Positions 45,601-55,214 of a stretch of DNA of 64,000 nucleotides are shown here, piece after piece (positions within the stretch are counted from its first letter, which is position 1; each line of letters opens with the position of its first letter). A program made the position numbers and the translations under genes. The DNA is from Prevotella sp. (lineage in GTDB: Bacteria > Bacteroidota > Bacteroidia > Bacteroidales > Muribaculaceae): NCBI GenBank assembly GCA_023662865.1, contig JAMPIK010000003.1, positions 1 through 64,000 on the forward strand. The letters are read 5' to 3'. Under the pieces are notes generated by a model. That model saw nothing but the letters and a program-made list of their open reading frames with translations, searched no databases and had not been told where the DNA came from.

Positions 45601-48453
45601 TCAGTCTGTTGGTGTCGCCATACCGGCGAGTTCGGCTCTCAGAAATCGCCCGGTAGCGGTATCCATTTCGGCTATTTGCTCGGGAGTACCCTCGCCTATG
45701 ATTTGGCCACCGGCATTGCCTCCTTCCGGCCCCATGTCTATAATATGGTCCGCCAGCTTTATCACGTCCATATTATGCTCGATAATGAGTAACGTATTTC
45801 CCTTGTCTGCAAGGCTTTGCAAGGTCTTCATCAAAACCTTGATATCCTCGAAATGCAGTCCGGTAGTCGGCTCATCGAGCAGATACAACGTTTTGCCGGT
45901 AGCCTTTTTAGCTAACTCGGTAGCAAGCTTCACACGTTGGTTCTCTCCACCGGAGAGCGTGGACGACGGCTGTCCGAGGGTGAGATACCCCAGACCTACA
46001 TCTTGCAAAGCCTTGAGCTTACGAAGAATGGAAGGTTGGGCTGCAAAGAACTCGGCGGCAGTGTCGACTGTCATTTCCAATACATCGGCAATTGACTTAC
46101 CTTTGAAACGAACCTCAAGAGTCTCGCGGTTATAGCGTTTACCATGGCATTCCTCACACGGCACAAGCACATCGGGTAAGAAATTCATTTCAATGGTACG
46201 ATAGCCATTTCCTTTGCAAGTTTCGCAACGACCGCCACTCACGTTAAAAGAAAAGCGCCCGGGCTTATAGCCGCGTATCTGTGCCTCCGGCAAGGCCACA
46301 AACAATTTTCGTATGTCAGCAAACAGACCCGTGTATGTAGCCGGATTAGAGCGGGGAGACCGGCCTAACGGTCGCTGATCCACACTTACGAGTTTGTCTA
46401 TATTCTCCAATCCGTCAATCTTTTTATATGGAAGCGGAGCCTCACGCGAGCGATAAAGAGTTTGTGAGATAATCGGCATCAAGGTGCTGTTAATCAGCGT
46501 TGACTTGCCGGAACCGCTTACTCCCGTTACCAATATCAGTTTGCCTAACGGAAGATGCAAATCCACATTCTTCAGATTATTACCAGATGCACCGTACAGA
46601 TTGATACTAAGGCCATTCCCAGGGTGTCGTGTTTTCGGAACCGGTATTGAGAGTCTGCCGGTAAGGTATTTGGCAGTGGTGCTCTCTCCTCTCAACATAT
46701 CAGACGGCTTACCTTGATACACTACCTCACCGCCGGCTTCTCCCGCACCCGGTCCTATATCTATAAGGTGGTCAGCTCGCATCATTATGTCGCGGTCGTG
46801 TTCCACTACAATAATGGTATTACCGACATCGCGCAGATTACAAAGTGAATTTATAAGCTTCACATTGTCACGTTGATGCAGCCCGATTGACGGCTCATCA
46901 AGGATATAAAGCACGTTTACGAGCTGCGAACCGATTTGAGTGGCAAGCCTGATACGTTGGCTCTCTCCGCCACTGAGTGAGGCTGAAGGTCGCGCCAGAC
47001 TTAAATAGTGCAAGCCTACATCAATAAGGAATTGCAATCGAGTATTAATTTCTTTCAATATCTCCTCACCAACGGCCTTGTCTCGTCCTTGCAATTTACC
47101 TCGGAGCTCTTTTGTCCACTCAAACAGTTTTCCGATGTCCATTGCCGAGACTTCGGCAATGTTTTTATCGTCAATGTAAAAGTGCAATGCCTCGCGGTTG
47201 AGGCGGGCACCGTGACACACCGGACATACGGAATTGGAATAAAACTGCCCGCTCCATTTATTAGCTTTTGCTCCGGCCTCTTCATCCTGCTGCATTTCAA
47301 TATATTTCAGAATGCCGGTATACGGTGCATTGTACCGGGTATACGACATTGTTGCAGTCTCTAAATTAAGACGAGCATCCGTACCCTCCAACACATCTTT
47401 AATACATTCTTCGGGAAGTTCACTCACCGGAGTTTTTATTGTCTTACCATAAAGTTTACAAATAGCCTCAATTTGCCAAAAAAGCAGGCTGTTTTTATAT
47501 TTGCCGAGAGGCTCTATCGCCCCTTCATAAATGCTTTTCTTGGGGTTCGGAATTAATTTCTCGCGGTCTATAACATTCACAGAGCCAATACCTTTACAAT
47601 GGGGGCAAGCCCCTTGAGGTGAGTTGAACGAGAAATTATGAGGCGCCGGTTCCGCATACGAAATGCCGTTCTCGGCATCCATAAGCAATTGCGAAAAGTA
47701 TCGAATATTTTTTCCGTCTGCATCAGCTATCATGAGCATTTTTCCACCCATTTTCAATGCCTGCTCCACAGATTCCGATATGCGCCGTTTATCCTTTTCC
47801 GAGGCACGCAGACGGTCTATTACCAGTTCAATTGAATGGTTTTGATAGCGCGTGAGCTTCATGCCGGTACGTATCTCTTGCATCTGCCCGTCAATACGCA
47901 CACGCAAAAAACCCTTCTTTTGAAGGCTCTCGAACAAATCCTGATAATGTCCTTTTCTATTTTTCACCAACGGTGCCAGAATATAAATCTTCTGGTCATT
48001 ATAAGTCCGGATAATTAAATCAACTATTTGCGAAACAGAGTATTTAACCATCGGCTTCCCGGAGACATAACTGCGAGCTTCGCCCACTCTGGCAAAAAGA
48101 AGACGGAAGAAGTCGTATATCTCTGTAGTTGTTCCTATTGTGCTTCGAGGATTTCGGTTAGTAGTCTTTTGCTCAATACTGATTACGGGGCTTAGCCCGG
48201 TAATGCTGTCCACATCCGGGCGCTCAAGCGAGCCGAGCAAATGTCGAGCGTAAGCGGAAAAGGTTTCAATGTAACGTCGCTGTCCTTCAGCATAAATAGT
48301 ATCAAAGGCCAACGAAGACTTGCCCGAACCGCTTAACCCGGTAATTACTGTAAGTTTGCCGTGAGGAATACTCACGTCTATATTTTTGAGATTATGAACC
48401 CGCGCACCAATCACTTCAACATTGGCCTCGGAAGCGAGTATGTTGTCTTTCAT
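45601..48453 (-). CDS. uvrA: Excinuclease ABC subunit A
   Basis: The start at 48453 (MKDNILASEANVEVIGARVHNLKNID) best fits UvrA; an in-frame ATG at 48489 would add 12 residues and overlap the upstream gene. The 950-residue damage-recognition ATPase has two ABC modules: GLSGSGKSSLAFDTIYAEGQRRYIE and GVSGSGKSTLINSTL as Walker A sites, LSGGESQRIRLATQ and LSGGENQRVKLATEL as signatures. It also has zinc-finger cysteines (CPHCKGIG; CETCKGNGYRTIEMNFLPDVLVPCEECHG). It works with UvrB and UvrC, which are not in the window. Confidence 0.97.
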   Translation of the reverse strand: MKDNILASEANVEVIGARVHNLKNIDVSIPHGKLTVITGLSGSGKSSLAFDTIYAEGQRRYIETFSAYARHLLGSLERPDVDSITGLSPVISIEQKTTNRNPRSTIGTTTEIYDFFRLLFARVGEARSYVSGKPMVKYSVSQIVDLIIRTYNDQKIYILAPLVKNRKGHYQDLFESLQKKGFLRVRIDGQMQEIRTGMKLTRYQNHSIELVIDRLRASEKDKRRISESVEQALKMGGKMLMIADADGKNIRYFSQLLMDAENGISYAEPAPHNFSFNSPQGACPHCKGIGSVNVIDREKLIPNPKKSIYEGAIEPLGKYKNSLLFWQIEAICKLYGKTIKTPVSELPEECIKDVLEGTDARLNLETATMSYTRYNAPYTGILKYIEMQQDEEAGAKANKWSGQFYSNSVCPVCHGARLNREALHFYIDDKNIAEVSAMDIGKLFEWTKELRGKLQGRDKAVGEEILKEINTRLQFLIDVGLHYLSLARPSASLSGGESQRIRLATQIGSQLVNVLYILDEPSIGLHQRDNVKLINSLCNLRDVGNTIIVVEHDRDIMMRADHLIDIGPGAGEAGGEVVYQGKPSDMLRGESTTAKYLTGRLSIPVPKTRHPGNGLSINLYGASGNNLKNVDLHLPLGKLILVTGVSGSGKSTLINSTLMPIISQTLYRSREAPLPYKKIDGLENIDKLVSVDQRPLGRSPRSNPATYTGLFADIRKLFVALPEAQIRGYKPGRFSFNVSGGRCETCKGNGYRTIEMNFLPDVLVPCEECHGKRYNRETLEVRFKGKSIADVLEMTVDTAAEFFAAQPSILRKLKALQDVGLGYLTLGQPSSTLSGGENQRVKLATELAKKATGKTLYLLDEPTTGLHFEDIKVLMKTLQSLADKGNTLLIIEHNMDVIKLADHIIDMGPEGGNAGGQIIGEGTPEQIAEMDTATGRFLRAELAGMATPTD

Positions 48454-48472
48454 ATTTATGTTGCTTGTTTGG

Positions 48473-49861
48473 TTATTCGGCATCGACACCCCCTCCGGTG
48501 TCTGCGCCTGATGAAGATGAACCTGATGTGCCGCGGAAATTTATTATATTTATGTCGCCGCTCTTCTTATAGTGCCTGCCATCGGCACCTTTGGCATCAA
48601 TCACATAATAATATACCCCCGGCTTTACTAATTTGCCTCGGTGCTTGCCGTCCCAACCTTGCAGCGGGTCGGTAAAATGGAAAATCTGCTCACCATGGCG
48701 ATTGAATATCCAACATTCAAACTCCACAATACTTCTGAACGATACCTTCCACTCATCGTTGACTCCGGGACTTGCACCGGGTGAGAATGCATTCGGACAT
48801 TTGAGTTCCGAGTCTCCGATATGAATTGTGTAAGTTTCACTAATTGTTTCACACTCGCCGGTGGCGTTCGAGCCTATGTAACGCACATAGACCGTGCCCT
48901 GCTCGCGGAAGACATGGTTTACCTCTTGCTCATTAAATCGGTACTCGATATCATCGAAATCCATATCGTTTGCAAACTGCCACTCATGATGAATCACACC
49001 CTCGGTACATTCCGCCGTAAAAGTAATGTCGGCCGGAGCACTGCCACCCAAACCGTTGTCATTGTTTGACCCGATTACGTTTGACTGGAAGTCCGGGTCA
49101 TCGCTCAAAGGAGCCTGTTCGGCCACAGTGCGTACATCTACGGCAAAGGCCGGGACAACATCGCTTTCACATTCTTGTGTCCAGTTCCATTGTTTAAGGA
49201 ATTTGTCGCCGCTCAGAGTAAATCGTGTATTGGCATAAGCCGGCGGGGTGATATGCAAATTCTCAGCAACTTCATCAATAATTTTAACTGTATGTTGTGT
49301 CACAAAAGTACCGGCTTCATCGCTCCATTTCTGAGTGTCATAGACCAACTCAATCCCTTGAGAGAGAGTCATTCTCCGACCATTGATTGTGTAATAATGC
49401 AACGGCGTACCCTTCATATCCAATAATAAATTGGTGGAGCTGCAGTCTTGCACCGGGTCTGCGCTGATACCCCGAAGCCACAGGCGATGGTCAATATAAT
49501 TTACTACCCAAAAATAATAACGCGAAGTACCTTCTTCAACTATATAGCCCATATCTCCTTCAAGTGTGGAGAGAGTATAATCGCGTCCGGAGTGAGAAAT
49601 ATTGGTAATCTGTTCGGCATATCCTCCACCCAAGTTGCTGTATTTATACCATACTACCTGCTGCGAAGAGTCGGCATGATAAGTAGCTGAAACGCCCTGC
49701 ACATCATACACCACAAAAATTTTGTTTAGACCGGTGGACTTTTCGGGAGTCTCTTCAATCACGCTTAATGTTGAGCCTGAAAATGTTACGGAAGCGGCCC
49801 CGGCGTTGAAAGCCATGACACACTCCAAAGCCGATATGAGGAAAATAACAACTTGTTTCAT
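48473..49861 (-). CDS. Secreted protein with type-B T9SS / gliding-motility C-terminal domain
   Basis: This 462-residue protein has a signal peptide (MKQVVIFLISALECVMAFNAGAA). It has a beta-rich middle (about 25-350), including a PKD/Ig-like stretch (ITFTAECTEGVIHHEWQFANDMDF), and a C-terminal CHU_C-type domain (CPNAFSPGASPGVNDEWKV, IFNRHGEQIFHF, WDGKHRGKLVKPGVYYYVI, YKKSGDINII). In Flavobacteriia this domain directs export by the type IX system. Unusually, it is followed by about 22 extra residues rich in Ser and Gly (RGTSGSSSSGADTGGGVDAE). The function is unknown. uvrA begins 19 bp downstream. Confidence 0.8.
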   Translation of the reverse strand: MKQVVIFLISALECVMAFNAGAASVTFSGSTLSVIEETPEKSTGLNKIFVVYDVQGVSATYHADSSQQVVWYKYSNLGGGYAEQITNISHSGRDYTLSTLEGDMGYIVEEGTSRYYFWVVNYIDHRLWLRGISADPVQDCSSTNLLLDMKGTPLHYYTINGRRMTLSQGIELVYDTQKWSDEAGTFVTQHTVKIIDEVAENLHITPPAYANTRFTLSGDKFLKQWNWTQECESDVVPAFAVDVRTVAEQAPLSDDPDFQSNVIGSNNDNGLGGSAPADITFTAECTEGVIHHEWQFANDMDFDDIEYRFNEQEVNHVFREQGTVYVRYIGSNATGECETISETYTIHIGDSELKCPNAFSPGASPGVNDEWKVSFRSIVEFECWIFNRHGEQIFHFTDPLQGWDGKHRGKLVKPGVYYYVIDAKGADGRHYKKSGDINIINFRGTSGSSSSGADTGGGVDAE

Positions 49862-49914
49862 TTTATAAGGAACTGTCTTCTTTAAGAAACGTAACAGAGC
49901 GGCTGTTTATTGCG

Positions 49915-50826
49915 TCATATACTGATGCGAAGACCCTCGTTGGCAAGGATTGTATTTTTGAAAACGGGGAGTGCTTCATCTAAAAATACTTTCTCATTTT
50001 TATATCGAGAGGAGAAATGCCCGGCAAGCAGTCTGTGAGCAGTGGAGTCTCTGGCTATCATGGCTGCTTGTTCCGCTGTGGAATGTCCGCGTTTTTCCGC
50101 TTCGGTGGCATGCTCGCGTGTATATGTGGTTTCGTGATAAAGTAAATCTACCGAACCTATCTTGGAAGCTATTTCCGGCATATACGCTGTATCTCCTATG
50201 TGTGCATATCTCTTGGAGGGTGTAGGCTCTTTTGTCAAATATGCGTTTGGAATTATCGTGCCGTCCGGCTTTTGGAAATCTTCTCCTTGCTGCAGATTTT
50301 TCATGAAGCTTATCGGCACCTTGTGGTAATCGCACATCGCTTTGTTGATATGGCGAGGTTTCTGCTTTTCTTCAAATACATACCCCACGCAAGGCACTCG
50401 GTGGTTAAGGGGGATTGTGCGAACCGTAATCCCTCGGTCTTCATAAACCACAGCTTCAACTTCCGGATTTATCTCTTTGAATTTCAATTCATAAGAGAGT
50501 TGACCACCGAAAAATTCCATTTCAGATTTAATCCACTCGATTCCTTTGGCAAAAGTATAAACCGTGATATACCCCGTTTTGCCCATCAGCGACAAAGTGC
50601 TTAGCAATCCCGGCAAGCCAAGTACATGGTCACCGTGGAGGTGCGTTAGGAATATGTTGTTCAGCCTTTGCCACTTGAGCCCCATACGATACATTTGCTT
50701 CTGCGCCCCTTCACCGCAGTCTATCATGTAAAGGGAGTCACGGATGTTCAGCACATAACAAGAAGGATTATGCCGCAAAGTAGGCTTTGCGGAACCGCAA
50801 CCGAGTATGTTCAGTTCGTAGTTCAT
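49915..50826 (-). CDS. rnz: Ribonuclease Z
   Basis: This 303-residue metallo-beta-lactamase-fold endonuclease cuts the 3' trailer of tRNA precursors, as needed for tRNAs without an encoded CCA such as both in this window. The zinc motif is THLHGDHVLGLPG. RIGDTAYMP-like AHIGDTAYMPEI, HETTY and AGHFSSRY are the later conserved motifs. I start at the ATG at 50826, 2 nt after the serine dehydratase stop; a GTG at 50832 is possible. The two genes are thus translationally coupled. Confidence 0.95.
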   Translation of the reverse strand: MNYELNILGCGSAKPTLRHNPSCYVLNIRDSLYMIDCGEGAQKQMYRMGLKWQRLNNIFLTHLHGDHVLGLPGLLSTLSLMGKTGYITVYTFAKGIEWIKSEMEFFGGQLSYELKFKEINPEVEAVVYEDRGITVRTIPLNHRVPCVGYVFEEKQKPRHINKAMCDYHKVPISFMKNLQQGEDFQKPDGTIIPNAYLTKEPTPSKRYAHIGDTAYMPEIASKIGSVDLLYHETTYTREHATEAEKRGHSTAEQAAMIARDSTAHRLLAGHFSSRYKNEKVFLDEALPVFKNTILANEGLRISI

Positions 50827-50828
50827 TT

Positions 50829-52037
50829 TCACATCTGTTTATAGTCCTTTGCCAATCCGCCTGTTCCGGTTTCTTTATAAAGAGACGGCAAATCATGTCC
50901 TGTTTCTTTCATTACGCGAATCAATTTGTCAAAACTTACGCGGTGATTACCGTCAGTGAACGAGGCGTATATGTTGGCATCAAGAGCTCTGGCGGCTGCA
51001 TACGCATTTCTCTCGATACATGGAATTTGGACAAGTCCGCAAACGGGGTCGCACGTCATTCCCAAATGATGTTCCAACCCCATTTCGGCTGCATATTCAA
51101 TTTGAGCCGGGCTGCCTCCGAAGAGCTGACAAGCAGCAGCGGCAGCCATGGCGCAGGCTACTCCTACCTCTCCCTGACAACCTACTTCCGCACCGGAGAT
51201 TGAAGCATTGTGTTTCACAACATTACCGAAAATTCCCGCGGTGGCCAAAGCCCTCAATATCTGCTTCTCATCTAAGTTGCGGCTTTTCCAAATGTGATAA
51301 AGCACCGCCGGGAGTACACCGCATGAGCCGCAGGTGGGAGCTGTGACGATGATGCCTCCCGAAGCATTCTCCTCGCTCACTGCCAGAGCATAGGCAAACA
51401 CAAGTCCGCGAGTGCGCAAATTGTCTTTAAATCCTTCGGCCTTTACATAATAGGTATATGCTTTGCGACGCAAATTAAGCGGTCCTGGCAAACGTCCTTC
51501 CGTATTCAGCCCCCTTTCCACGGCAGCCTTCATAGTCTCCCACACTTTGGCAAGATACTCCCAAATATCTTTCCCTTCACGTTGTTCCACATATTCCCAA
51601 TAACAGCGTCCGGTATTCTCGCAATAATTGAGAATATCAGTCATTTGGCTCATTTCATAGATTTCGGCAAGGCCGGTGCGATGTTTGCCCTCCTCTTCAA
51701 TTGCACCGCCGCCCACACTGTAGCAAGTCCACTCATCGGAGATGAAACCCGATTCGTCCAACGCACGGAAAGTCATTCCATTAGGGTGATACGGAAGGAA
51801 GATATCGGGTTTCCAGATTATCTTTACCGGCATACCGCTTTTTTCAAGTGTTTCTATAATAGCCACATCAGTCATATGGCCCTTGCCGGTAGCAGCCAAT
51901 GAGCCATAAAGAACCACCTCAAAGCCAAAAGCATGGAGGTGGGACTTCAGAAATTCTTCTGCGGCGACACGCGGCCCCATAGTGTGGCTTGACGAAGGTC
52001 CGGTGCCAATCCTGTAAAGTTCGTATATTGATTTCAT
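50829..52037 (-). CDS. sdaA: L-serine ammonia-lyase (iron-sulfur type)
   Basis: A 402-residue [4Fe-4S] L-serine dehydratase that converts serine to pyruvate and ammonia. The beta domain begins MKSIYELYRIGTGPSSSHTMGP. Cluster cysteines are visible in APTCGSCGVLPAV and MTCDPVCGLVQIPC of the alpha domain, so this is a single-chain enzyme. It is upstream of and coupled to rnz. Oxygen sensitivity of such enzymes fits an anaerobe. Confidence 0.95.
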   Translation of the reverse strand: MKSIYELYRIGTGPSSSHTMGPRVAAEEFLKSHLHAFGFEVVLYGSLAATGKGHMTDVAIIETLEKSGMPVKIIWKPDIFLPYHPNGMTFRALDESGFISDEWTCYSVGGGAIEEEGKHRTGLAEIYEMSQMTDILNYCENTGRCYWEYVEQREGKDIWEYLAKVWETMKAAVERGLNTEGRLPGPLNLRRKAYTYYVKAEGFKDNLRTRGLVFAYALAVSEENASGGIIVTAPTCGSCGVLPAVLYHIWKSRNLDEKQILRALATAGIFGNVVKHNASISGAEVGCQGEVGVACAMAAAAACQLFGGSPAQIEYAAEMGLEHHLGMTCDPVCGLVQIPCIERNAYAAARALDANIYASFTDGNHRVSFDKLIRVMKETGHDLPSLYKETGTGGLAKDYKQM

Positions 52038-52097
52038 ATATCTTCGCTTTTAGAGAGTTTTGCTCCAAAATGCAAAAATACAAAATTATGCGCAATC

Positions 52098-52592
52098 TCA
52101 CAAGTTAAAATAGTATGTGCCGGTTGAGAGGACTGCATAAAAGTCGTAAGTATTGCCTCTGAGATAATATGATGTATTGACTGCCGGGACATCTACACCA
52201 TAGTTCCATGTGTCAGTCCATGGATTCCATGCGTTGATTACCTCAACATCGTATTGGATGCCGTTATAATCATAATTAACGCGCATCGGCACTATTCTCC
52301 ATACACCTTGAGCATCGTAGCCGCAGCCCAAGACAGTGAGATTACCTCCGTTCTGCCACCCGGTACCATAATAAGTAGGCACCCAAGCCGGGTTTGAAGC
52401 CGGGGGCGGAGGTCCCCATGGAGAACCCCAATTAGGGCCGGCCGGAGGCATAAATGCCGGTCCGGCTGAATTGCCACCAGGTGCAGGTAACGAATTGCCG
52501 CCGGCTGAACCTCCGGGTGCCGGCAAACTGTTCTGCGCATTCACGCACAAGGCGCAGAATATAGACACGAGTATAAGAAATATGTGTTTCAT
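52098..52592 (-). CDS. Small secreted Pro/Gly-rich protein
   Basis: I do not recognise this 164-residue protein. It has a signal peptide (MKHIFLILVSIFCALCVNAQ). Next comes a low-complexity linker with two copies of NSLPAPGG and then Pro/Trp-rich sequence (PNWGSPWGPPPPASNPAW), and a C-terminal beta-rich domain of about 95 residues with many Tyr and Trp (YNGIQYDVEVINAWNPW, RGNTYDFYAVLSTGTYYFNL). Export to the periplasm or surface is likely. It is 60 bp upstream of sdaA on the same strand. Confidence 0.65.
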   Translation of the reverse strand: MKHIFLILVSIFCALCVNAQNSLPAPGGSAGGNSLPAPGGNSAGPAFMPPAGPNWGSPWGPPPPASNPAWVPTYYGTGWQNGGNLTVLGCGYDAQGVWRIVPMRVNYDYNGIQYDVEVINAWNPWTDTWNYGVDVPAVNTSYYLRGNTYDFYAVLSTGTYYFNL

Positions 52593-52682
52593 AGCTTCTC
52601 CTATTTTATTGATTATTATATACTTGATTTATAGTTAAAACAATTCCGCAATCTTAATGTTGACAGTGTTATATTTTTTTTT

Positions 52683-52690
52683 TAACTTTG
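52683..52690 (+). promoter_or_regulatory. -7 promoter box (TAACTTTG) before the small lipoprotein
   Basis: A perfect TAnnTTTG after a ten-T tract, 18 bp before the ATG. A TTGA lies about 20 bp upstream as a possible weak -33. Confidence 0.55.
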
Positions 52691-52707
52691 CAGATAAATA
52701 TTCGACA

Positions 52708-53043
52708 ATGAAACACATATTGATTACATCGGTAACAATTGTCATCACCGCTCTTTTTGCATCGTGTTCAGGGTCTGACAATGCTCAGGCTGACGGCTCA
52801 GCCTCACTCACCGAAGAGCAACGCAATGAGGCTGCCAACAAGGGTGCAACTGCCGCTCGTGCAATAATAAATGCTACCGATTCGCTTGAAATACAGGCAA
52901 AATTATTGGACGCACGCGCCAAACAAAGTGAGTATGTCACTCAAAAACGCGCAGCCGAAGCCGAAGTTTTTGACACCGCTTTTATTCACACCTTGCGCGC
53001 GGTAAGGCCGGATATCGCAAAAGAAATTGAATCACAAGATTAA
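52708..53043 (+). CDS. Small lipoprotein, uncharacterised
   Basis: From the ATG at 52708 this is a 111-residue protein with a lipobox (ALFASC, Cys20). A Ser/Asp-rich linker follows, then one charged helix rich in Ala, Glu, Lys and Arg (about 35-95), which may form a coiled coil. No domain is recognisable. It is 7 bp upstream of pepT and probably shares its promoter. Confidence 0.7.
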   Translation: MKHILITSVTIVITALFASCSGSDNAQADGSASLTEEQRNEAANKGATAARAIINATDSLEIQAKLLDARAKQSEYVTQKRAAEAEVFDTAFIHTLRAVRPDIAKEIESQD

Positions 53044-53050
53044 AATTATA

Positions 53051-54271
53051 ATGAAACTCGTAGACAGATTTCTTGAATACGTGAAGTTTGACACTCAAAG
53101 TGACGAACTTACCAATATGACCCCCTCTACTCCGGGGCAAATGATTTTCGCTCAATACCTTGAGGGTGAGTTGAAAAAGATGGGACTTGAAGACATTTCA
53201 CTTGATGACAACGGCTATCTGATGGCTACCCTGCCGGCAAATATTGACAAAGAAGTGCCGACAGTAGGCTTCATAGCCCATTTGGACACAAGCCCCGACA
53301 TGAGCGGCAGACATGTAAATCCGCGCATTGTGAAAGACTATGACGGCAAAACAATAGTCCTCAACGAAAAAGAGAACATCGTGCTCAATCCGGACGAATT
53401 CCCCGAGTTGCTCAATTATATAGGTCAGGACTTGATTGTGACCGACGGCACTACCCTTTTGGGCGCAGACGACAAAGCCGGTGTGGCTGAAATCATAGAT
53501 GCGGTGGCTTATCTGCAAGAACACCCGGAAATCAAGCACGGTCCGATACGCATTGCCTTTAACCCGGACGAGGAGATTGGCATGGGTGCACACAAATTTG
53601 ATGTCGAACGCTTCGGTTGCGAATTTGCTTACACTATGGACGGTGGCGAAGTAGGTGAATTGGAGTATGAAAACTTCAATGCCGCTGTGGCAAAAATCAC
53701 AATAAAAGGTCGCAACGTACACCCCGGATATGCCAAGCATAAAATGGTAAATTCAATACGTGTAGCCGGACAATTCATGCTTATGCTTCCGCGTTGGGAG
53801 ACTCCCGAACACACCGAGGGCTATGAAGGTTTCTATCATCTTGTAGGCATAGAAGGTTCTGTGGAACAGACTGTTATGACTTACATACTGCGCGACCACG
53901 ACCGTGCTCGCTTTGAAAGTCGCAAGCGCGAAATCGAACACCTTGTACGCAAAACCAACAATGAGTTCCCGGACAGCTGCACTGCCGAAATCAAGGATCA
54001 ATACTACAATATGCGCGAGAAGATTGAGCCGGTAATGCACATCATTGAAATTGCACTTCAGGCAATGCGCGAAGCCGGTGTAACTCCCAAGGTTCAGCCT
54101 ATTCGCGGCGGTACAGACGGTGCACAACTCAGCTTCAAAGGTTTGCCCTGCCCCAATATCTTTGCCGGAGGTCTGAACTTCCACGGCCGATATGAGTTTG
54201 TTCCCATTCCCTCAATGGTAAAAGCTCGCGATGTGGTAGTGCAAATAGCACGCCTCGTGGCTGAACGATGA
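53051..54271 (+). CDS. pepT: Peptidase T (tripeptide aminopeptidase)
   Basis: The ATG at 53051 ([17 protein letters not shown]) is the family start and gives 406 residues. It is an M20B dizinc peptidase removing N-terminal residues from tripeptides. Metal-site motifs are [43 protein letters not shown] and the C-terminal [15 protein letters not shown]. The lid domain starts around [15 protein letters not shown]. It overlaps miaA by ATGA (54268-54271). Confidence 0.96.
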   Translation: MKLVDRFLEYVKFDTQSDELTNMTPSTPGQMIFAQYLEGELKKMGLEDISLDDNGYLMATLPANIDKEVPTVGFIAHLDTSPDMSGRHVNPRIVKDYDGKTIVLNEKENIVLNPDEFPELLNYIGQDLIVTDGTTLLGADDKAGVAEIIDAVAYLQEHPEIKHGPIRIAFNPDEEIGMGAHKFDVERFGCEFAYTMDGGEVGELEYENFNAAVAKITIKGRNVHPGYAKHKMVNSIRVAGQFMLMLPRWETPEHTEGYEGFYHLVGIEGSVEQTVMTYILRDHDRARFESRKREIEHLVRKTNNEFPDSCTAEIKDQYYNMREKIEPVMHIIEIALQAMREAGVTPKVQPIRGGTDGAQLSFKGLPCPNIFAGGLNFHGRYEFVPIPSMVKARDVVVQIARLVAER

Positions 54272-55173
54272 ATACCTTAGTGGTAATAACCGGACCTACC
54301 GGTGTCGGCAAGAGCGAAACGGCCGTCAAGGTGGCTCAAGCTCTCGGCACAGAGATTATCTCTGCCGACTCCCGACAAGTGTATGCCCGCATACCTGTTA
54401 CCACTGCAGCTCCCGATAAAGAACAATTAGCGGCAATACCTCATCATTTGGTGGGTGTATTGCCGCTTGACGCTTATTTCAGCGCGTCCGCCTTCGAGCA
54501 AAAAGCACTTGATATTCTCTCGGGGATATTTGAACGATGCGGCGGCACGGCTGTTATATGCGGAGGGTCGATGATGTATGTAGATGCCTTGTGCAACGGC
54601 ATGGACGACATCCCGACTGTGACAGATGAAATTCGCGAGAAAGTAATTTTGCTCCGACAGACTCACGGAGATGAAAATCTGTTGAAGATGCTTGCAGCTC
54701 TCGATCCGGAGTATGCAGCCAAGGTTGACCCGAAAAACACCAAGCGCGTGATGCACGCTTTGGAAATTTGCTTGCAAACCGGACGAAGCTACACGTCAAT
54801 GCGTCTGGGGCAGAAAAGCAAAAGACCATTTCGCATATTGAAATTTATGCTGACAGCTCCACGCGAGATTTTATTTGAGAGAATAAACACCCGCACCTTG
54901 AAAATGATTGAAGCCGGCATGATTGATGAAGTACGTTCTGTAAGTCAATATCGTGATTTAAATTCACTTAATACCGTAGGTTTTAAGGAAATGTTTAAAT
55001 ACATTGACGGTGAGTGGACACTTGACCAAGCTGTGGCTCGGCTGCAAAAGAATACACGTGTCTACGCCAAAAAACAGCTCACATGGTATGCACGCGACCC
55101 GGATATAATTCCCATAGATACCACAACCAGCGATAATGCAGACGTGATACTTGAACAAATTAAAAAAGCGTAA
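54268..55173 (+). CDS. miaA: tRNA dimethylallyltransferase
   Basis: A 301-residue enzyme that adds a dimethylallyl group to A37 of tRNAs reading UNN codons. tRNA-Leu(CAA) in this window, with A after the anticodon, is a candidate substrate. P-loop GPTGVGKSE is at residues about 9-17, followed by [19 protein letters not shown] and [13 protein letters not shown]. It is coupled to pepT by a 4-bp overlap and ends 42 bp before the convergent ackA. Confidence 0.96.
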   Translation: MNTLVVITGPTGVGKSETAVKVAQALGTEIISADSRQVYARIPVTTAAPDKEQLAAIPHHLVGVLPLDAYFSASAFEQKALDILSGIFERCGGTAVICGGSMMYVDALCNGMDDIPTVTDEIREKVILLRQTHGDENLLKMLAALDPEYAAKVDPKNTKRVMHALEICLQTGRSYTSMRLGQKSKRPFRILKFMLTAPREILFERINTRTLKMIEAGMIDEVRSVSQYRDLNSLNTVGFKEMFKYIDGEWTLDQAVARLQKNTRVYAKKQLTWYARDPDIIPIDTTTSDNADVILEQIKKA

Positions 55174-55197
55174 TTGCCGAAACAATTACGCTTTTTT
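55162..55197. terminator. Bidirectional terminator between miaA and ackA
   Basis: A perfect 15-bp stem (55162-55176 with 55183-55197) starts with six A and ends with six T, so it works in both directions. Its 5' arm overlaps the end of miaA. Confidence 0.92.
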
Positions 55198-55214
55198 AAT
55201 TGAATATCATGATT

